Shown: positions 20,897 through 30,903, numbered from the stretch's first letter. The stretch: DNA of 39,225 nucleotides from a virus (IMGVR_UViG_3300044492_000219:1-39225); one strand, 5' to 3'. Notes: generated by a model not told the origin, from the letters alone. Made by a program: numbers and translations.

Positions 20897-21855
20897 TAGC
20901 GGCCTCCTGTCGTCGGCGGCCGGTAGCCGCCCAGGGCGCCGGCCGCGCCTGTGCCCAGCGCGCCGAGCTGCATCAACTTGTCGAGCCACCCGGACTTGGG
21001 CGGGGGCGTGAGCGCGGGCGTGGGCATCGACGGGAATTGCTTATCACTGCCCGAAAGCAGCCGCTGCTGCGCCGCACGATACGCTTCGTCGCCGAGACTC
21101 GACATGTCCGGCCGGCCGCCCGACACCGTCCCCATGTGTGAGGCCAGATGCGCAGGCGGGGTGACTTTCATCGGCCCGGCTTTCACAAATTCGCCCCACG
21201 CCGCTTGCCGACGGGCCTGGTCTTCCAAGTCCTGCCCGGTCGTCTTTTGGTTGATGGCGTTCTGCCGGTCGCTTTCGACTTGGCGCTGCCGCAACGTATC
21301 GGCCTGGAGATTGAGGCCGGCTTCGCGTTCACGGCCTTGCGCCGCGCCCTGCTGATAACCCGACAGAATCTGTCCGACGGATCCGAGTTTGCCGAGCGTG
21401 CCCAGCGTCCCGGCGCCTTTCGCGGCGAGCGGCACCGCCGTGCTCGCGCCCGCGCCGCCGGCGCCTGCGGCCCCACTCGCCCCGCCAAACGACACGCCCG
21501 CCATCGGACTTGACCCGAGCGTCGAGCTGGCCGCGCCGCCCGTGGCGGCGGCAGCCCCGGTACCCGCCCCGCCTCCAAACAAGCCTGGCGCGGCGGCGGC
21601 CCCCAACCCCGTGACGGCGGCGGACCCCAGCCCGACTCCGACAAACGCTTTCATCCACCACGGCATCCCGCCGCCCTCGGAGGCCGGCACCCACGAGCCT
21701 TGTCCGCTCGCTGCGTCAGCCTGCATCGCCTCGTCGAGCGACGAAAACCCACTCGCCGGCCCGAGGTAATTGAAGGCTTCAATATTCCGCGTTTCGGGCT
21801 GCCACTTGCGCAGTTGCCCGTCCGGCCCGGTGATGGATTCGCCTGGTGTCGGCAT
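20896..21855 (-). CDS. Putative internal virion protein, Gly/Ala-rich with membrane segment
   Basis: The protein has 319 residues. After a soluble N-terminus there is a hydrophobic segment (WWMKAFVGVGLGSAAVTGLG) and a long Gly/Ala-rich stretch, then a helical region. Such proteins in podovirus-like phages can insert into the host membrane during DNA ejection. The role is inferred from composition and gene order. Confidence 0.65.
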   Translation of the reverse strand: MPTPGESITGPDGQLRKWQPETRNIEAFNYLGPASGFSSLDEAMQADAASGQGSWVPASEGGGMPWWMKAFVGVGLGSAAVTGLGAAAAPGLFGGGAGTGAAAATGGAASSTLGSSPMAGVSFGGASGAAGAGGAGASTAVPLAAKGAGTLGTLGKLGSVGQILSGYQQGAAQGREREAGLNLQADTLRQRQVESDRQNAINQKTTGQDLEDQARRQAAWGEFVKAGPMKVTPPAHLASHMGTVSGGRPDMSSLGDEAYRAAQQRLLSGSDKQFPSMPTPALTPPPKSGWLDKLMQLGALGTGAAGALGGYRPPTTGGR

Positions 21856-21864
21856 GGGTCTCTC

Positions 21865-22923
21865 CTACTTCGGGCCGTTCAGGAGCTTGTCCTGATACCA
21901 CTTCTCGAATTCCGTCTGCATATTCGCGTAGTCGAACCCCGTCCGATCGGCGGCGGTATCGGCGGCCGACCCAATCTGGTACCGGTTCGTGTCGTTCTGA
22001 AGGTTCCCCAAGTAGCGCCGCAGTTCCAGGTCGCTCATGCCGAGCAGTTGCTGTATCTGCGTGGCGTAGGCTTGATTGGCGTTCGATTGCCGCCGAATCT
22101 CCGCGTCGGTGTCCGTCTTGTAGAGGTCGAGTTCATTATTGACCCGCGCCAGTTCCATCTCCAGCGCCGCGGCGTCTTCGAAGTTGCCCTGCTTCTGCGC
22201 CATGTCGAGCGCGCGCTGCAATTCGGCGCGGCGGTCAGACATGGCCTTGTCGACATACTCGCCCGTGAACTTGGCGGTACTCTCCCCCGCCGCTTGGCGC
22301 AACCCTTCCGCCTGACCTTGGAACCCGCCCGACCCGGCGAGGCCGGTGATGCCGGCCTGTTCAGCGGCCTTCGCCCGGTCCACCCCCAAGTCCCGCATCA
22401 TGGAATTCCGATACGCCATGACCGGCATGGATGTGGCGGCGGCCTTCCCGGCTTCTTCCGCCGTCGGGCCGCTGAGCAGTTTCACAATTTGGTCATGGAC
22501 CATTTGGTCGAATTCACTCGGCGCGGGTTTATTGATGGTCGTGTTCGGCCGGGGAATCGACGAGCCCCCCGTGGACGGCCCGGACGTATGCAGAAGCTGG
22601 TTGATGATGTCGCGATAGGCGTCCGAGACGGTGCTGCCGCCACTTGGTGGCGGCGGGGCGGCGGCCGGCGAACGGTCTTCGGCCGTGCCGGTCGACGTGG
22701 AGCTGCCCGTGGTCGGCGGCGCGGGCACGGCCGGCGGCGGATTCGACGGCCCACCTTCAGGTGGCGCATACGGATCGATGGGCGGCGCGACCGCGTCGTC
22801 CATCCATTGATTGCCGTACCATTTCCCGGGCCCCTTGGCGTAACTTGGCGGCGGCGGGGGTGGCGTGTTCTGGTAGTCCTCCAGCGTCTTGGGCGGCGTG
22901 TACGGCGCGGTCGCGATGGCCAT
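21865..22923 (-). CDS. Structural protein with Pro-rich N-terminus and coiled coil
   Basis: The protein has 352 residues. The first 100 are Pro/Ser-rich and disordered. Residues about 225-330 are long helices (RRAELQRALDMAQKQGNFED, NNELDLYKTDTDAEIRRQSN). It lies between the fibre-like protein and the internal virion genes, so a tail or ejection role is likely. It overlaps the previous gene by one base. Confidence 0.65.
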   Translation of the reverse strand: MAIATAPYTPPKTLEDYQNTPPPPPPSYAKGPGKWYGNQWMDDAVAPPIDPYAPPEGGPSNPPPAVPAPPTTGSSTSTGTAEDRSPAAAPPPPSGGSTVSDAYRDIINQLLHTSGPSTGGSSIPRPNTTINKPAPSEFDQMVHDQIVKLLSGPTAEEAGKAAATSMPVMAYRNSMMRDLGVDRAKAAEQAGITGLAGSGGFQGQAEGLRQAAGESTAKFTGEYVDKAMSDRRAELQRALDMAQKQGNFEDAAALEMELARVNNELDLYKTDTDAEIRRQSNANQAYATQIQQLLGMSDLELRRYLGNLQNDTNRYQIGSAADTAADRTGFDYANMQTEFEKWYQDKLLNGPK

Positions 22924-23348
22924 TACTGTCCCCTCAGCATCCGCAGATGCACATCCCGCTCAGTCGGCGACGGCGCCCCGGTTTGCTGGGCGTCCAGTTC
23001 CGCCATGACTTGCGCGAACAAGTCTGAGGACGCGGGGCCGGCCATACCCTCCGTGCTGGGGTCGTTCGACGACGACGGGCGGCGCGCGGGGGTATTACTC
23101 CCCGTCCCCGGCGCATCGCGCATCCGCGTTTCCCAATAGTCCGTATTGGTCCCATTGAGCCCCGACGGACCCGTCAAGTAGTTCCGCCAGTTCGCTTCGT
23201 TCTCCGCCCCGCCAACCCAGGGCAAGTTCTTGTACTTGTCAATGAGCGCGTCCACCGGCGAACCAGGTGGCGCAGGCGCGGGGGCCACATTCGGCTTCGC
23301 CAGTGGGTCATTCGGGCCAGGCGGCGGACGATACGGGGAGGTCGCCAT
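22923..23348 (-). CDS. Small Pro-rich structural or hypothetical protein
   Basis: The protein has 141 residues, Pro- and Ser-rich with a short helical end (SSDLFAQVMAELDAQQTG). It is coupled on both sides by overlapping start and stop codons. Composition resembles the N-terminus of the next protein. No function recognised. Confidence 0.6.
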   Translation of the reverse strand: MATSPYRPPPGPNDPLAKPNVAPAPAPPGSPVDALIDKYKNLPWVGGAENEANWRNYLTGPSGLNGTNTDYWETRMRDAPGTGSNTPARRPSSSNDPSTEGMAGPASSDLFAQVMAELDAQQTGAPSPTERDVHLRMLRGQ

Positions 23349-24391
23349 TAGTCTGTCTCCTCCAGATGATGGTGAATGATGACTTCATCCACCTCGCACG
23401 TGACATTGACCAAGACGGTCGTCGCATTGACGGTACTGGCCCAGAGGCCGCTCAAGGGGCTCACGTGCAAAATGGCCTCGCCTGGATTGCTATAGACGAC
23501 CGCCGACGTGTTGCCTGCGCCTTGGTTCAGGAGACACATGGACGCAAAGTAGGCCGCGACGGTCCAGCCCGTGGGTAATGTGACGATCAGTTCGTTCGGG
23601 GTCCCCGTGACGGACGTCTGCTGCAGCATGACCATGTAGTGCAGCGTCTGGCCGACCAAGGCGTACCGATGCGTGAGCACGTCGGACGCCTCCACCCCCC
23701 AGGCCGTGCCCGCCCCCACCGAGAAGAAATTCGAGGCGTTATAGGGCACCGCCGTCCAGTCGCCCATCGCGGCGGCTCGGCCGTGCTGAAAGACACTCTC
23801 GATATAGCCGCGTTCAAAGCGTTGCGTAAACCCGCCCGGTCCGCCGAGCCAGACTTCCGCGAGACTCACGTCCCGGCGGACTTCGTAATGGCCACCCGTC
23901 CACACAATCAAGAGCGGGCGGTCGCCATTAGTGACGTTGTCAAACAGGAGCGCCGGGCCGGCGCTGACGCTCGCCGAGAGCATCTCCCACGCGTGTCGGC
24001 CGGCACTGGCCTCGGGGGCCAAACGTAGCCCGGGCCCCGTCGGATTGGGCCCGCCGCCCACGTTCCCAATCCGCACCAGCGCGGTCAGGGGCTGATTGAG
24101 CGCGTTGCGATACCGAATCGTCAGATAGGGCGTCTGGTCGGTCGGCGTCGACTGAATATCAATCCGCGTGCCGAGCGCGAGATTCCGCACAAACGACGAC
24201 GGGTTCTTCAGTTCGTCCCGTACGGTCACGGGCCCATCGACGACCACGTTCTCGGCCGTAATCGCTCCGTGGCCACCCTGGTCAGTGTGCTGCTGGCGCA
24301 GAAACGTATTGACCTTCGTGACGAGGCCGTCGAGTTCCTGGACGGTCATCTCGTCGAGGGTCGCCGGGTTATCGAGATACGGGAGCGCCAT
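23348..24391 (-). CDS. Putative tail fibre or head-fibre-like protein
   Basis: The protein has 347 residues. An N-terminal helix (EMTVQELDGLVTKVNTFLRQ) is followed by beta-rich sequence typical of fibres and tail appendages, ending in a His-rich stretch (HHHLEETD). It follows the nozzle-like gene, where fibres are common. It may bind the host surface; no enzymatic motif is seen. Confidence 0.6.
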   Translation of the reverse strand: MALPYLDNPATLDEMTVQELDGLVTKVNTFLRQQHTDQGGHGAITAENVVVDGPVTVRDELKNPSSFVRNLALGTRIDIQSTPTDQTPYLTIRYRNALNQPLTALVRIGNVGGGPNPTGPGLRLAPEASAGRHAWEMLSASVSAGPALLFDNVTNGDRPLLIVWTGGHYEVRRDVSLAEVWLGGPGGFTQRFERGYIESVFQHGRAAAMGDWTAVPYNASNFFSVGAGTAWGVEASDVLTHRYALVGQTLHYMVMLQQTSVTGTPNELIVTLPTGWTVAAYFASMCLLNQGAGNTSAVVYSNPGEAILHVSPLSGLWASTVNATTVLVNVTCEVDEVIIHHHLEETD

Positions 24392-26364
24392 CAGCGGGCG
24401 CCCTCTTCGAGTTCATCGGCCCCAATCCACACGTCGAGTTCGAACGTCTGGTCGAGCGCCGAGCCGTCCCCGAGCGTGACCTGCAGCGCAAGCAAGTCGG
24501 CCGCGTCGGTCGCGTCGTAGAATTTGCGCACGCGCGTCTCGGGCCCGCTGGCGACGAGCGATTGCGTCGTCGACGTCGACGTCAGGCCAAAATTCTTGAC
24601 GAGGCCTTGCGTGATGGTCGCCGGCCCGGCTTTGGCCACCAGATACGCTTCCATGATGCGCTTCACCCGGCGCAGCGTGCCGCCCACGAACGGCCGCGAC
24701 TGAATGCGCGCCTGATACGGTGTGCCCGCATCGGTATTGAGCGTGCCGTCCTGCCGCAACAGTTGTTGCGTGCCGGCCGCCACGGTGAAGTTGCCGACAT
24801 ACGGCACTTGGGCCAGGGGCCGCACGGCATCGAGCGTTTTCGCAAACATGACGGCGCAATGGGCCTGCGCGAGAATGCCGTCATAGACCGACCAGCCATA
24901 CCGGAGAATGGACCCGCCTTCCATCCGGCCGCGCGAGACGTCGAGCGTGAGCAGCGTATCGGGCCGACCGCTCGTGCCGGTCGCGATCCACCAGAGCACG
25001 AGCTTGCGGGCGGCGTCATAGATGCCAAACGCGACGTGCCCCGCATTCAGGTTGACGGTCTGCCAGATGTCAAAGACGTCTTTGCCCATCCACTCGATCG
25101 TGCGGCCGACGCTGATGCGGCGGGGCCCGTCCCCGGGGTCGAGAAAATAGAGCGCGGGTTGGCCGTCCTGGTCCTCGCCGATGACCTGCGACCAGTGACT
25201 GACGGAGCCATAGGCGGTCGTCATCACGACACGGGCAAAGGGCGCAATCGGGTCCCCGGTCGGCACGAGCATGTAGATGCCTTTGCTTTGAAAGGCATAC
25301 ATGCGATTGTTCAACGGGCCCGCGAGACCCCGGTCAACCCCACCGCCGCTCGGATTGCAATCAATCCAGCCCTGTTGCGTGAGGGTGTTACTCACCCGTT
25401 CGTCGTCGCCCGTCTCGGAACTGCCGAGCGCCGGCGAGAAATAGATCCGACCCGCAACGGGGGCCATGGCATCGCCCGCCGCTGACTCCCAGACGCCAAA
25501 GCCAAACAAATGCAGGCCGTCACTGCCGAGAAATTTCACGGACGGGAACGGCGTGTTCGCCCCCACGAGCGGCGAGAGTTCGCCGAGCGCATAGTCGGCC
25601 GGGTTGACCGTGTCGTAAAAGTCGGGCGGGCCGCCAACCGCGATATTCCCTGACAAGGCGTAGTAGGCCAAGTCATCCGCCGACCCGTGATATTGGAAAT
25701 GCGTTTCCCCCTCCCCAAGACTGGTCCCTGGCATGAGGTGGGCCGAGTCGCCCGTCCCCGACGGCGTGAACGGCGTGGCCGCGCTGAGGTTCGATTGGCT
25801 CACGATCACGCCGCCGACAATGCGCTTCGTTTGGTAGCGGTAGTAACGCAGGACCGCCGGATAGGTGCCGACCCCACTGTCGTTCACGAGCGGAGCGCCC
25901 GGGGCCGCCAGGCCTGTGCGGCGAATGAACATGGTGCTGTACGCCGGGTCGTACGCATGGAGGCGGTTGGCGGCGGAATTGTAGGCGATGAAGAGTTTGC
26001 CGTGATGTTGGACAAACGTCGTCATGTAGCCCCGGCCCGGCTCTTCATACGGGTCGTAGGGGACCAACCTGATGGCCGCCGCCACGGGCACGCGCAAGAT
26101 GGTGCCGGTCGTATCCACGAGAAAGAGTTCTTCTTTGGTTTCGTCCTGGCCCGGGAGAAACGCCGCCAGCGCGAAGTACCCCGTGAAGGCATCGCCGGTG
26201 AGCGTGACCGCTACGGACCCGTCACGTTTTTTCCCGAGCGCGCCCGTGAAGCGCCAATTCTGCGCGACGACCGCCATATCGTCCGGGACGGCGAGGGGAC
26301 TGTCGAACCCATTCCGGCCGAGACAGACCGTCCATTCGAGCGGGCGGGTCTGCTTCGTCGCCAC
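24391..26364 (-). CDS. Putative tail nozzle / tail stabilisation protein
   Basis: The protein has 657 residues and is beta-rich throughout, with an opening (GRNGFDSPLAVPDDMAVVAQ NW) and propeller-like repeats typical of P22 gp10 or T7 gp12-type nozzle proteins. It lies directly after the adaptor-like gene, as in short-tailed phages. It would form the distal tail tube. The call rests on size, composition and gene order. Confidence 0.65.
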   Translation of the reverse strand: MATKQTRPLEWTVCLGRNGFDSPLAVPDDMAVVAQNWRFTGALGKKRDGSVAVTLTGDAFTGYFALAAFLPGQDETKEELFLVDTTGTILRVPVAAAIRLVPYDPYEEPGRGYMTTFVQHHGKLFIAYNSAANRLHAYDPAYSTMFIRRTGLAAPGAPLVNDSGVGTYPAVLRYYRYQTKRIVGGVIVSQSNLSAATPFTPSGTGDSAHLMPGTSLGEGETHFQYHGSADDLAYYALSGNIAVGGPPDFYDTVNPADYALGELSPLVGANTPFPSVKFLGSDGLHLFGFGVWESAAGDAMAPVAGRIYFSPALGSSETGDDERVSNTLTQQGWIDCNPSGGGVDRGLAGPLNNRMYAFQSKGIYMLVPTGDPIAPFARVVMTTAYGSVSHWSQVIGEDQDGQPALYFLDPGDGPRRISVGRTIEWMGKDVFDIWQTVNLNAGHVAFGIYDAARKLVLWWIATGTSGRPDTLLTLDVSRGRMEGGSILRYGWSVYDGILAQAHCAVMFAKTLDAVRPLAQVPYVGNFTVAAGTQQLLRQDGTLNTDAGTPYQARIQSRPFVGGTLRRVKRIMEAYLVAKAGPATITQGLVKNFGLTSTSTTQSLVASGPETRVRKFYDATDAADLLALQVTLGDGSALDQTFELDVWIGADELEEGAR

Positions 26365-27354
26365 CTACCACCGGCCTGTCGGAAAATTCACGCCATCATG
26401 GTCGAGATTGTTGCTGCGGTCGCGCAGCCGGCCGACGCGCGGGCGATAGTCGGGCGGATTGATCACCCGGTCGCGTAGATACTTCAACTTCTGTTGGTAG
26501 CCCGCCGCCGCCATGGCCACGCGGGAATCGTCCCGATATTCGTACTCCCGCATCCGCGCGTAGTCGGTCAGGATGTATTGGAAGTCGACCGGAATCTGCG
26601 GAATCGGGGTCGTCGCCGACAAATCCGCCAGCAAGACCGGGCCGTCGGCCACGTAGGTGTCCGTGCCGCTCGGGGTCGGCCAGAGGCGAATCAGTTCATA
26701 GCGGCTCGTCGTCTCGCCCTGCGGGATTTGCGCAATCAGGTTCCCGCCCGTGGCCGCATCGTACACATTGATGAGGGTGCCGAGCTGCGGCGGCTGATCG
26801 AGTTGGATGTCCTGAATCATCCGGTAGTCGTTGAAGCCGCCAATCTTGACGCGTCCGAGTCCGGTGATGAGCGCCGATTGCGGCGGGAACGGGAAATACT
26901 CCTCGCGTCCTGCGCCACGCACCGTAATGTTGAGGGTGGGCGTGAGCGCGCCTGGGACTTCGGTATCGGCCCAGAGTCCGGTGCCGGCGGGCGTGCGCAA
27001 GGCGGGCCCCACCCCGTAGCGCACGTAATGGGTCGGCGTGCCGGAGGAGTCTTCCTGCGGGTCGATGGTCCGAAACTCATCAGCGGTCATCAGGCGCAAT
27101 CGGGTGGGATTGGTCTGATTCACGAGTTGGTCGATTTGCACGAGGATTTGCGGCACCCCGTAGACCTTCAGGCCTGGCACGGACGTGAACGTGACGGTCC
27201 CCATGCGTAGGGGCGCGAGTTCCGGCATCGACAGCAAATACCGATAGCCTTCATTGCAGTAGCGAGTCAGACGCGTGGTAACGGCGGCCGACGGCGTGCC
27301 GTCGCTATAGCCCAGATCGGAGTAGAGCGCATTCAGCAGGTCCGTTAGTGTCAT
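26365..27354 (-). CDS. Head-tail adaptor / tail tubular protein A-like
   Basis: The protein has 329 residues. The N-terminus (LLNALYSDLGYSDGTPSAAV then RLTRYCNEGYRYLLS) is typical of adaptor proteins that sit under the portal in short-tailed phages. The rest is beta-rich with a helical end (YARMREYEYRDDSRVAM). It is followed by the nozzle-like gene. The fibre gene ends in its start by four-base overlap. Confidence 0.7.
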   Translation of the reverse strand: MTLTDLLNALYSDLGYSDGTPSAAVTTRLTRYCNEGYRYLLSMPELAPLRMGTVTFTSVPGLKVYGVPQILVQIDQLVNQTNPTRLRLMTADEFRTIDPQEDSSGTPTHYVRYGVGPALRTPAGTGLWADTEVPGALTPTLNITVRGAGREEYFPFPPQSALITGLGRVKIGGFNDYRMIQDIQLDQPPQLGTLINVYDAATGGNLIAQIPQGETTSRYELIRLWPTPSGTDTYVADGPVLLADLSATTPIPQIPVDFQYILTDYARMREYEYRDDSRVAMAAAGYQQKLKYLRDRVINPPDYRPRVGRLRDRSNNLDHDGVNFPTGRW

Positions 27355-29399
27355 GGCAAGCCACTCACGAGCAACGCACCATTCACGTCCGTGCGGCCTT
27401 GGAGATTCGCTAAGGGCGTGAGCGGCGTCACGCCGCCGGTCGGCGTCATATTCGCCACCAGCAGCGCGCCATTTCCATCCGTACGGCCCTGAATATTCGC
27501 GAGCGGCGTCACGGCGGTTGGATTGCCAGCCGAGGCAATCGGCGTGACCACGAGCGCGCCGTTCGCATCCACCCGTCCCCGCAGATTCGCGAGCGCCGTG
27601 CGCTGCGTATAGAACCCGGTCGAGACCACGCTCGTAACGACCACCGCCCCGGTGTCATCGACGCGAATCGGCAGTTGCGCGAGCGGGGTAAGCGGCCCGA
27701 GCGCCCCGGTAGTACCTGGCGAGACCACCAGCGCGCCGAGGCTAATCGTCCGACCGAGCGCATTCGCGAAGGGACGTGGCGGCCCGATCACCCGGTCGGG
27801 CGTGAGCCGCAGCGCGTAGTGCTGGCTAATCTCCGTGGCCGTCAACACGCGCGGATAGATCGCGATGTCTTGGAGCGAGCCAATCCACGAGCGCGGGTCA
27901 TCGTGAAACGCGGCGAGCGCCAGTGGTCCACCCCCTGGTCCCCCCATCGCCGCGAGCGCCTGTGCTGTCCCGATGGGGACGCCTTGCACATAGAACTGCA
28001 CGCCCATCGCGACACTGGCGCTGACCGCCATATGGACCCACGCGCCGAGCGTCGGGGCCTGCGGCACGGTCACGCTGAACGTGAGCACGGCGGTCCCGTT
28101 GTGGTACGTCAGTCGGAATGTCGTCGGGAGATCATCGCGGCGTTCCCAGATGTATTCCCCGCCGAAATAAATCTCGGCGGTAATGATCCCCATGTTGGAG
28201 CCACTCGGCGTCGTGGTATAGCCCCACGCTTCGAGCGTGATGGCGGGGGCGGCCACCGGCAGGCTGGGCGGCAGGAGTTGCCCCGGCACAGCGAACGTCA
28301 TCGCGCGGGACGATCCGATGCCGGGCTGGTTGACCGTCACCGGGCCGGCGATCGGCGCATGACGCGTGCCCGCCAAATCGCGGGCGGCCGTGCTGCCATT
28401 CGGATCATCGAGCGGCCAGTAGGCGGACGCGCCATCGGCCAGAACGCGCGTTTGATAGGGTGACAGGGGTGGGGGTGGAGGCGCAGGCGGCCCCACCATG
28501 AACTCCACTTCCAGTTCAAACGGATTCGTCGTGCGAGTGCCCGACACGCCGAGCAGTCGGTAGTAGCGATAATCGGTCGCGTTCGTCGCGAAGCCGCCGA
28601 AAGAGGTGAGCGACCCAGGGGCGGCCACGGCCGCGCCCAGGACCACCGTGCCACTCAGGTCGATCCAAGTGGAGTTATTGGTACTCCCCTGAAATTTCCA
28701 ACTCCCCTGGTCGCTGACGGCGGCCGAGATAAACACGCGGGCTTCTTGCACGAGGTACGACGCGCCCAAGTCAAACGACATCCATCCCCCGGCGGCCCCG
28801 CCGGCCGACCAGAAGGCTTCGTTGGCGAGACTGCCGTTAATGAGATGGGCGGCTGACCCCGCTCCCCAGGTGAGTCCCCCCCCAATCGCCGTCGTGATGG
28901 TCCCGGTGCGATTCCCACTCCCGAGGGCGTGGGTATAGGAGGTGGTCCCGCCCTCGTCAATCTTGAACTCAAATTCATAGATCCACGGCGTGCCACTCGC
29001 CGGCCCCGTCACCTGAAACAGCCGGTAGAAAATGTAGCCGGTCGTATTGCCGGCGAGACTCGTCATCGTCTGGGTCGTGACCCCGCCGAGCGTGAACGTG
29101 CTGCCGATGTCCGTCCACGTCGTGCGATCGTTGCTGCCCTGCCACTTCCACGTGCCGTGCGTGGTCGCGGCGGATTGATACATCTTGGCTTCGTCGATGA
29201 TCTTTATCGACGCGAACCAGAACTCCACGATGTAGGCCGAGCCGAGTCCAAAGAAGAAGGCATTCGTGCTCGTGTTGCCATCCACCGCCGCGCTCAACAC
29301 GGTGTTGAGCCCAATCGCCGGGGCCCCCGTCACCGTCACCTGCACGAGCGTCGGCGTGCGATTGCCCGAGCCGCCTGGATTTGCGTAGGACGTCGCCAT
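27351..29399 (-). CDS. Tail fibre with discoidin-like, LamG-like and 30-residue repeat regions
   Basis: The protein has 682 residues. Two tandem F5/8-type (discoidin-like) domains lie at about 45-150 and 165-305 (WKWQGSNDRTTWTDIGS and WKFQGSTNNSTWIDLSG mark them). A LamG/concanavalin-like domain lies at about 318-535 (AYWPLDDPNG, WVHMAVSASVAMGVQFYV). The C-terminus has five 30-residue repeats from 544, with consensus LANLxGRxDxNGALLV. These carbohydrate-binding folds point to a receptor-binding role. Its placement before the adaptor is unusual for a fibre. Confidence 0.8.
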   Translation of the reverse strand: MATSYANPGGSGNRTPTLVQVTVTGAPAIGLNTVLSAAVDGNTSTNAFFFGLGSAYIVEFWFASIKIIDEAKMYQSAATTHGTWKWQGSNDRTTWTDIGSTFTLGGVTTQTMTSLAGNTTGYIFYRLFQVTGPASGTPWIYEFEFKIDEGGTTSYTHALGSGNRTGTITTAIGGGLTWGAGSAAHLINGSLANEAFWSAGGAAGGWMSFDLGASYLVQEARVFISAAVSDQGSWKFQGSTNNSTWIDLSGTVVLGAAVAAPGSLTSFGGFATNATDYRYYRLLGVSGTRTTNPFELEVEFMVGPPAPPPPPLSPYQTRVLADGASAYWPLDDPNGSTAARDLAGTRHAPIAGPVTVNQPGIGSSRAMTFAVPGQLLPPSLPVAAPAITLEAWGYTTTPSGSNMGIITAEIYFGGEYIWERRDDLPTTFRLTYHNGTAVLTFSVTVPQAPTLGAWVHMAVSASVAMGVQFYVQGVPIGTAQALAAMGGPGGGPLALAAFHDDPRSWIGSLQDIAIYPRVLTATEISQHYALRLTPDRVIGPPRPFANALGRTISLGALVVSPGTTGALGPLTPLAQLPIRVDDTGAVVVTSVVSTGFYTQRTALANLRGRVDANGALVVTPIASAGNPTAVTPLANIQGRTDGNGALLVANMTPTGGVTPLTPLANLQGRTDVNGALLVSGLP
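27354..27770 (-). repeat. 90-base tandem repeats in the tail fibre gene
   Basis: Residues 544-682 divide into units of 29, 30, 30, 30 and 20 residues with aligned motifs (FANALGRTISLGALVV, LAQLPIRVDDTGAVVV, LANLRGRVDANGALVV, LANIQGRTDGNGALLV, LANLQGRTDVNGALLV). The copies nearest the C-terminus are most alike, suggesting recent expansion. Confidence 0.75.
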
Positions 29400-29432
29400 C
29401 AGCGGCTCGGCAGCGAGGTCGACATTCCGCCG

Positions 29433-30059
29433 TTACATCCCAAACTCGGCAGCGGTACTCGGCAGCGCCTGCTTGGCCATCGCCAGCAACTCGGCCGATT
29501 CGCGAGTCATGACGACGTCCAGTTGCGCACTCATGGCCTTCAGCTCGGCCTTCATCGCCAAGAGTTGTTCCGCCATGTGCTCGGGTTTGACGGCATCCTG
29601 GCCTTCGTTCAGTTCCTTACAGGCCAGGGTTAATGAGATGGGCAGATTCATCCGCTCATCCATCGACACGTGCGGCAGCATCACAAACCGGCGCTTCGGC
29701 GTGATGTCGACGCCGTATTTCTGGTCGCCGCGCCACGCCTTGCTCACCGTCAGGCTGTTGAGGGCCTCGATTTCGGTCGGGGTCAACTGCGATTCATCCT
29801 GCCGGCAGCCGCAGAACCACGTCTCGCGATCGAGCTTGGCTTTCGGATGCGTGCGTTCGCCTTCAGGATGGGAAAACGGGCTGATGCCATCGGTATAGGC
29901 GTTCGACTGGCGCACCGTGCGGTTCTGCGCCTCGACCATCGCCTGCTGGGCTTCGAGTAATTTGGCCAGGGCGTCCGTGTGGCTCCCGCCGCCGAGCTTA
30001 TCCAGGAGTCGAGTAAATTGGGCCTCAGTCAGTGCCGGCCCGGGCGTTCTTGTGTCCAT
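29433..30059 (-). CDS. Hypothetical virion-region protein
   Basis: The protein has 208 residues from the ATG at 30059, which has AGAGGAAAGGG upstream; a longer frame to 30167 overlaps the decoration gene. The C-terminal third is helical (EHMAEQLLAMKAELKAMSAQ). It contains FCGC in the middle. It lies between decoration and fibre genes. Function unknown. Confidence 0.65.
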   Translation of the reverse strand: MDTRTPGPALTEAQFTRLLDKLGGGSHTDALAKLLEAQQAMVEAQNRTVRQSNAYTDGISPFSHPEGERTHPKAKLDRETWFCGCRQDESQLTPTEIEALNSLTVSKAWRGDQKYGVDITPKRRFVMLPHVSMDERMNLPISLTLACKELNEGQDAVKPEHMAEQLLAMKAELKAMSAQLDVVMTRESAELLAMAKQALPSTAAEFGM

Positions 30060-30129
30060 AGATACCCTTTCCTCTGAGGCCGCCGCGACGGCCACAATTC
30101 CGCCGCGACGGCCTCCCGCTCTGGGGCGC

Positions 30130-30870
30130 TCAGTCGATGAGGATAAACACGGCCTGGTTGCGGCCATCGACGCCCGTCACCAGCATCGTGCCGACGACCG
30201 GAGTCGCCGCCGCCGCGCCGTCAATGACCGCCGCGCCGGCGGCCGTGCCGGGCACGACAATCGCGAGGCCCACGTCGGGCGTGCCCGCAATGAGCGCGAC
30301 CCCGGTGCCCCGCGTCTGAATCCAGTCGTACTGGTTCGCCGGCGTGGCCGAGGTCGCGACCCCGACGCACGCGCCCGTGAGCGTGGTGATGGGATTCTGA
30401 ATCACCCTGCTGTAGGGATTCGCGACCAGGTCCACTTTGCTCGTCGCGACGACCAGCCCGACGTCAATCGGCTGGCTCAGCGTGAGGAGGAGCGCGGCAC
30501 TGGCATTGGCCGCCAGGTGGGACGCAATCTGGTACTTGAGTCCCGCGCCCGGGCCGCTCGAAATGACGGCCCAGCCGCCGGCATACTGGTTGGCCGTCGC
30601 CGCGGTCGCGCCCAGCACGACCGTGAAGGACGTCGCGCCGATATCCACCGTGGTCCCGCCGACGGGCGCGAGGTTCTGATGGAGCGCCACTTGCGCGGGC
30701 GCTTGCAGCCAATTCCCCGCGACGAGTGGCGCGACCCCGGCCTGAACATACCGATACGTATTGCCAAAGCTATCGACCGCTTTGGTGCCGAGCGTGTGCT
30801 TGGCCGTGGTCGACGACGTGCCGAGCCCTTGTCCAAACGACTGTGCATCGCCAGTAAGTGAGAGTGCCAT
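30130..30870 (-). CDS. Putative capsid decoration protein
   Basis: The protein has 246 residues, is Ala/Val/Gly-rich and beta-patterned throughout, with no charged coils. It sits directly after the major capsid gene, where decoration or cement proteins are usual. No sequence motif proves the role. The upstream gap is 33 bases. Confidence 0.6.
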   Translation of the reverse strand: MALSLTGDAQSFGQGLGTSSTTAKHTLGTKAVDSFGNTYRYVQAGVAPLVAGNWLQAPAQVALHQNLAPVGGTTVDIGATSFTVVLGATAATANQYAGGWAVISSGPGAGLKYQIASHLAANASAALLLTLSQPIDVGLVVATSKVDLVANPYSRVIQNPITTLTGACVGVATSATPANQYDWIQTRGTGVALIAGTPDVGLAIVVPGTAAGAAVIDGAAAATPVVGTMLVTGVDGRNQAVFILID

Positions 30871-30903
30871 GATGTCTACTCCTGAAGTGGAAAGTGGCGA
30901 GGC

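Noticed and set aside
21700-23139. 479-residue open frame opposite structural genes
   Set aside because: Arg/Gly-rich shadow of three coupled minus-strand genes; no domain is visible.
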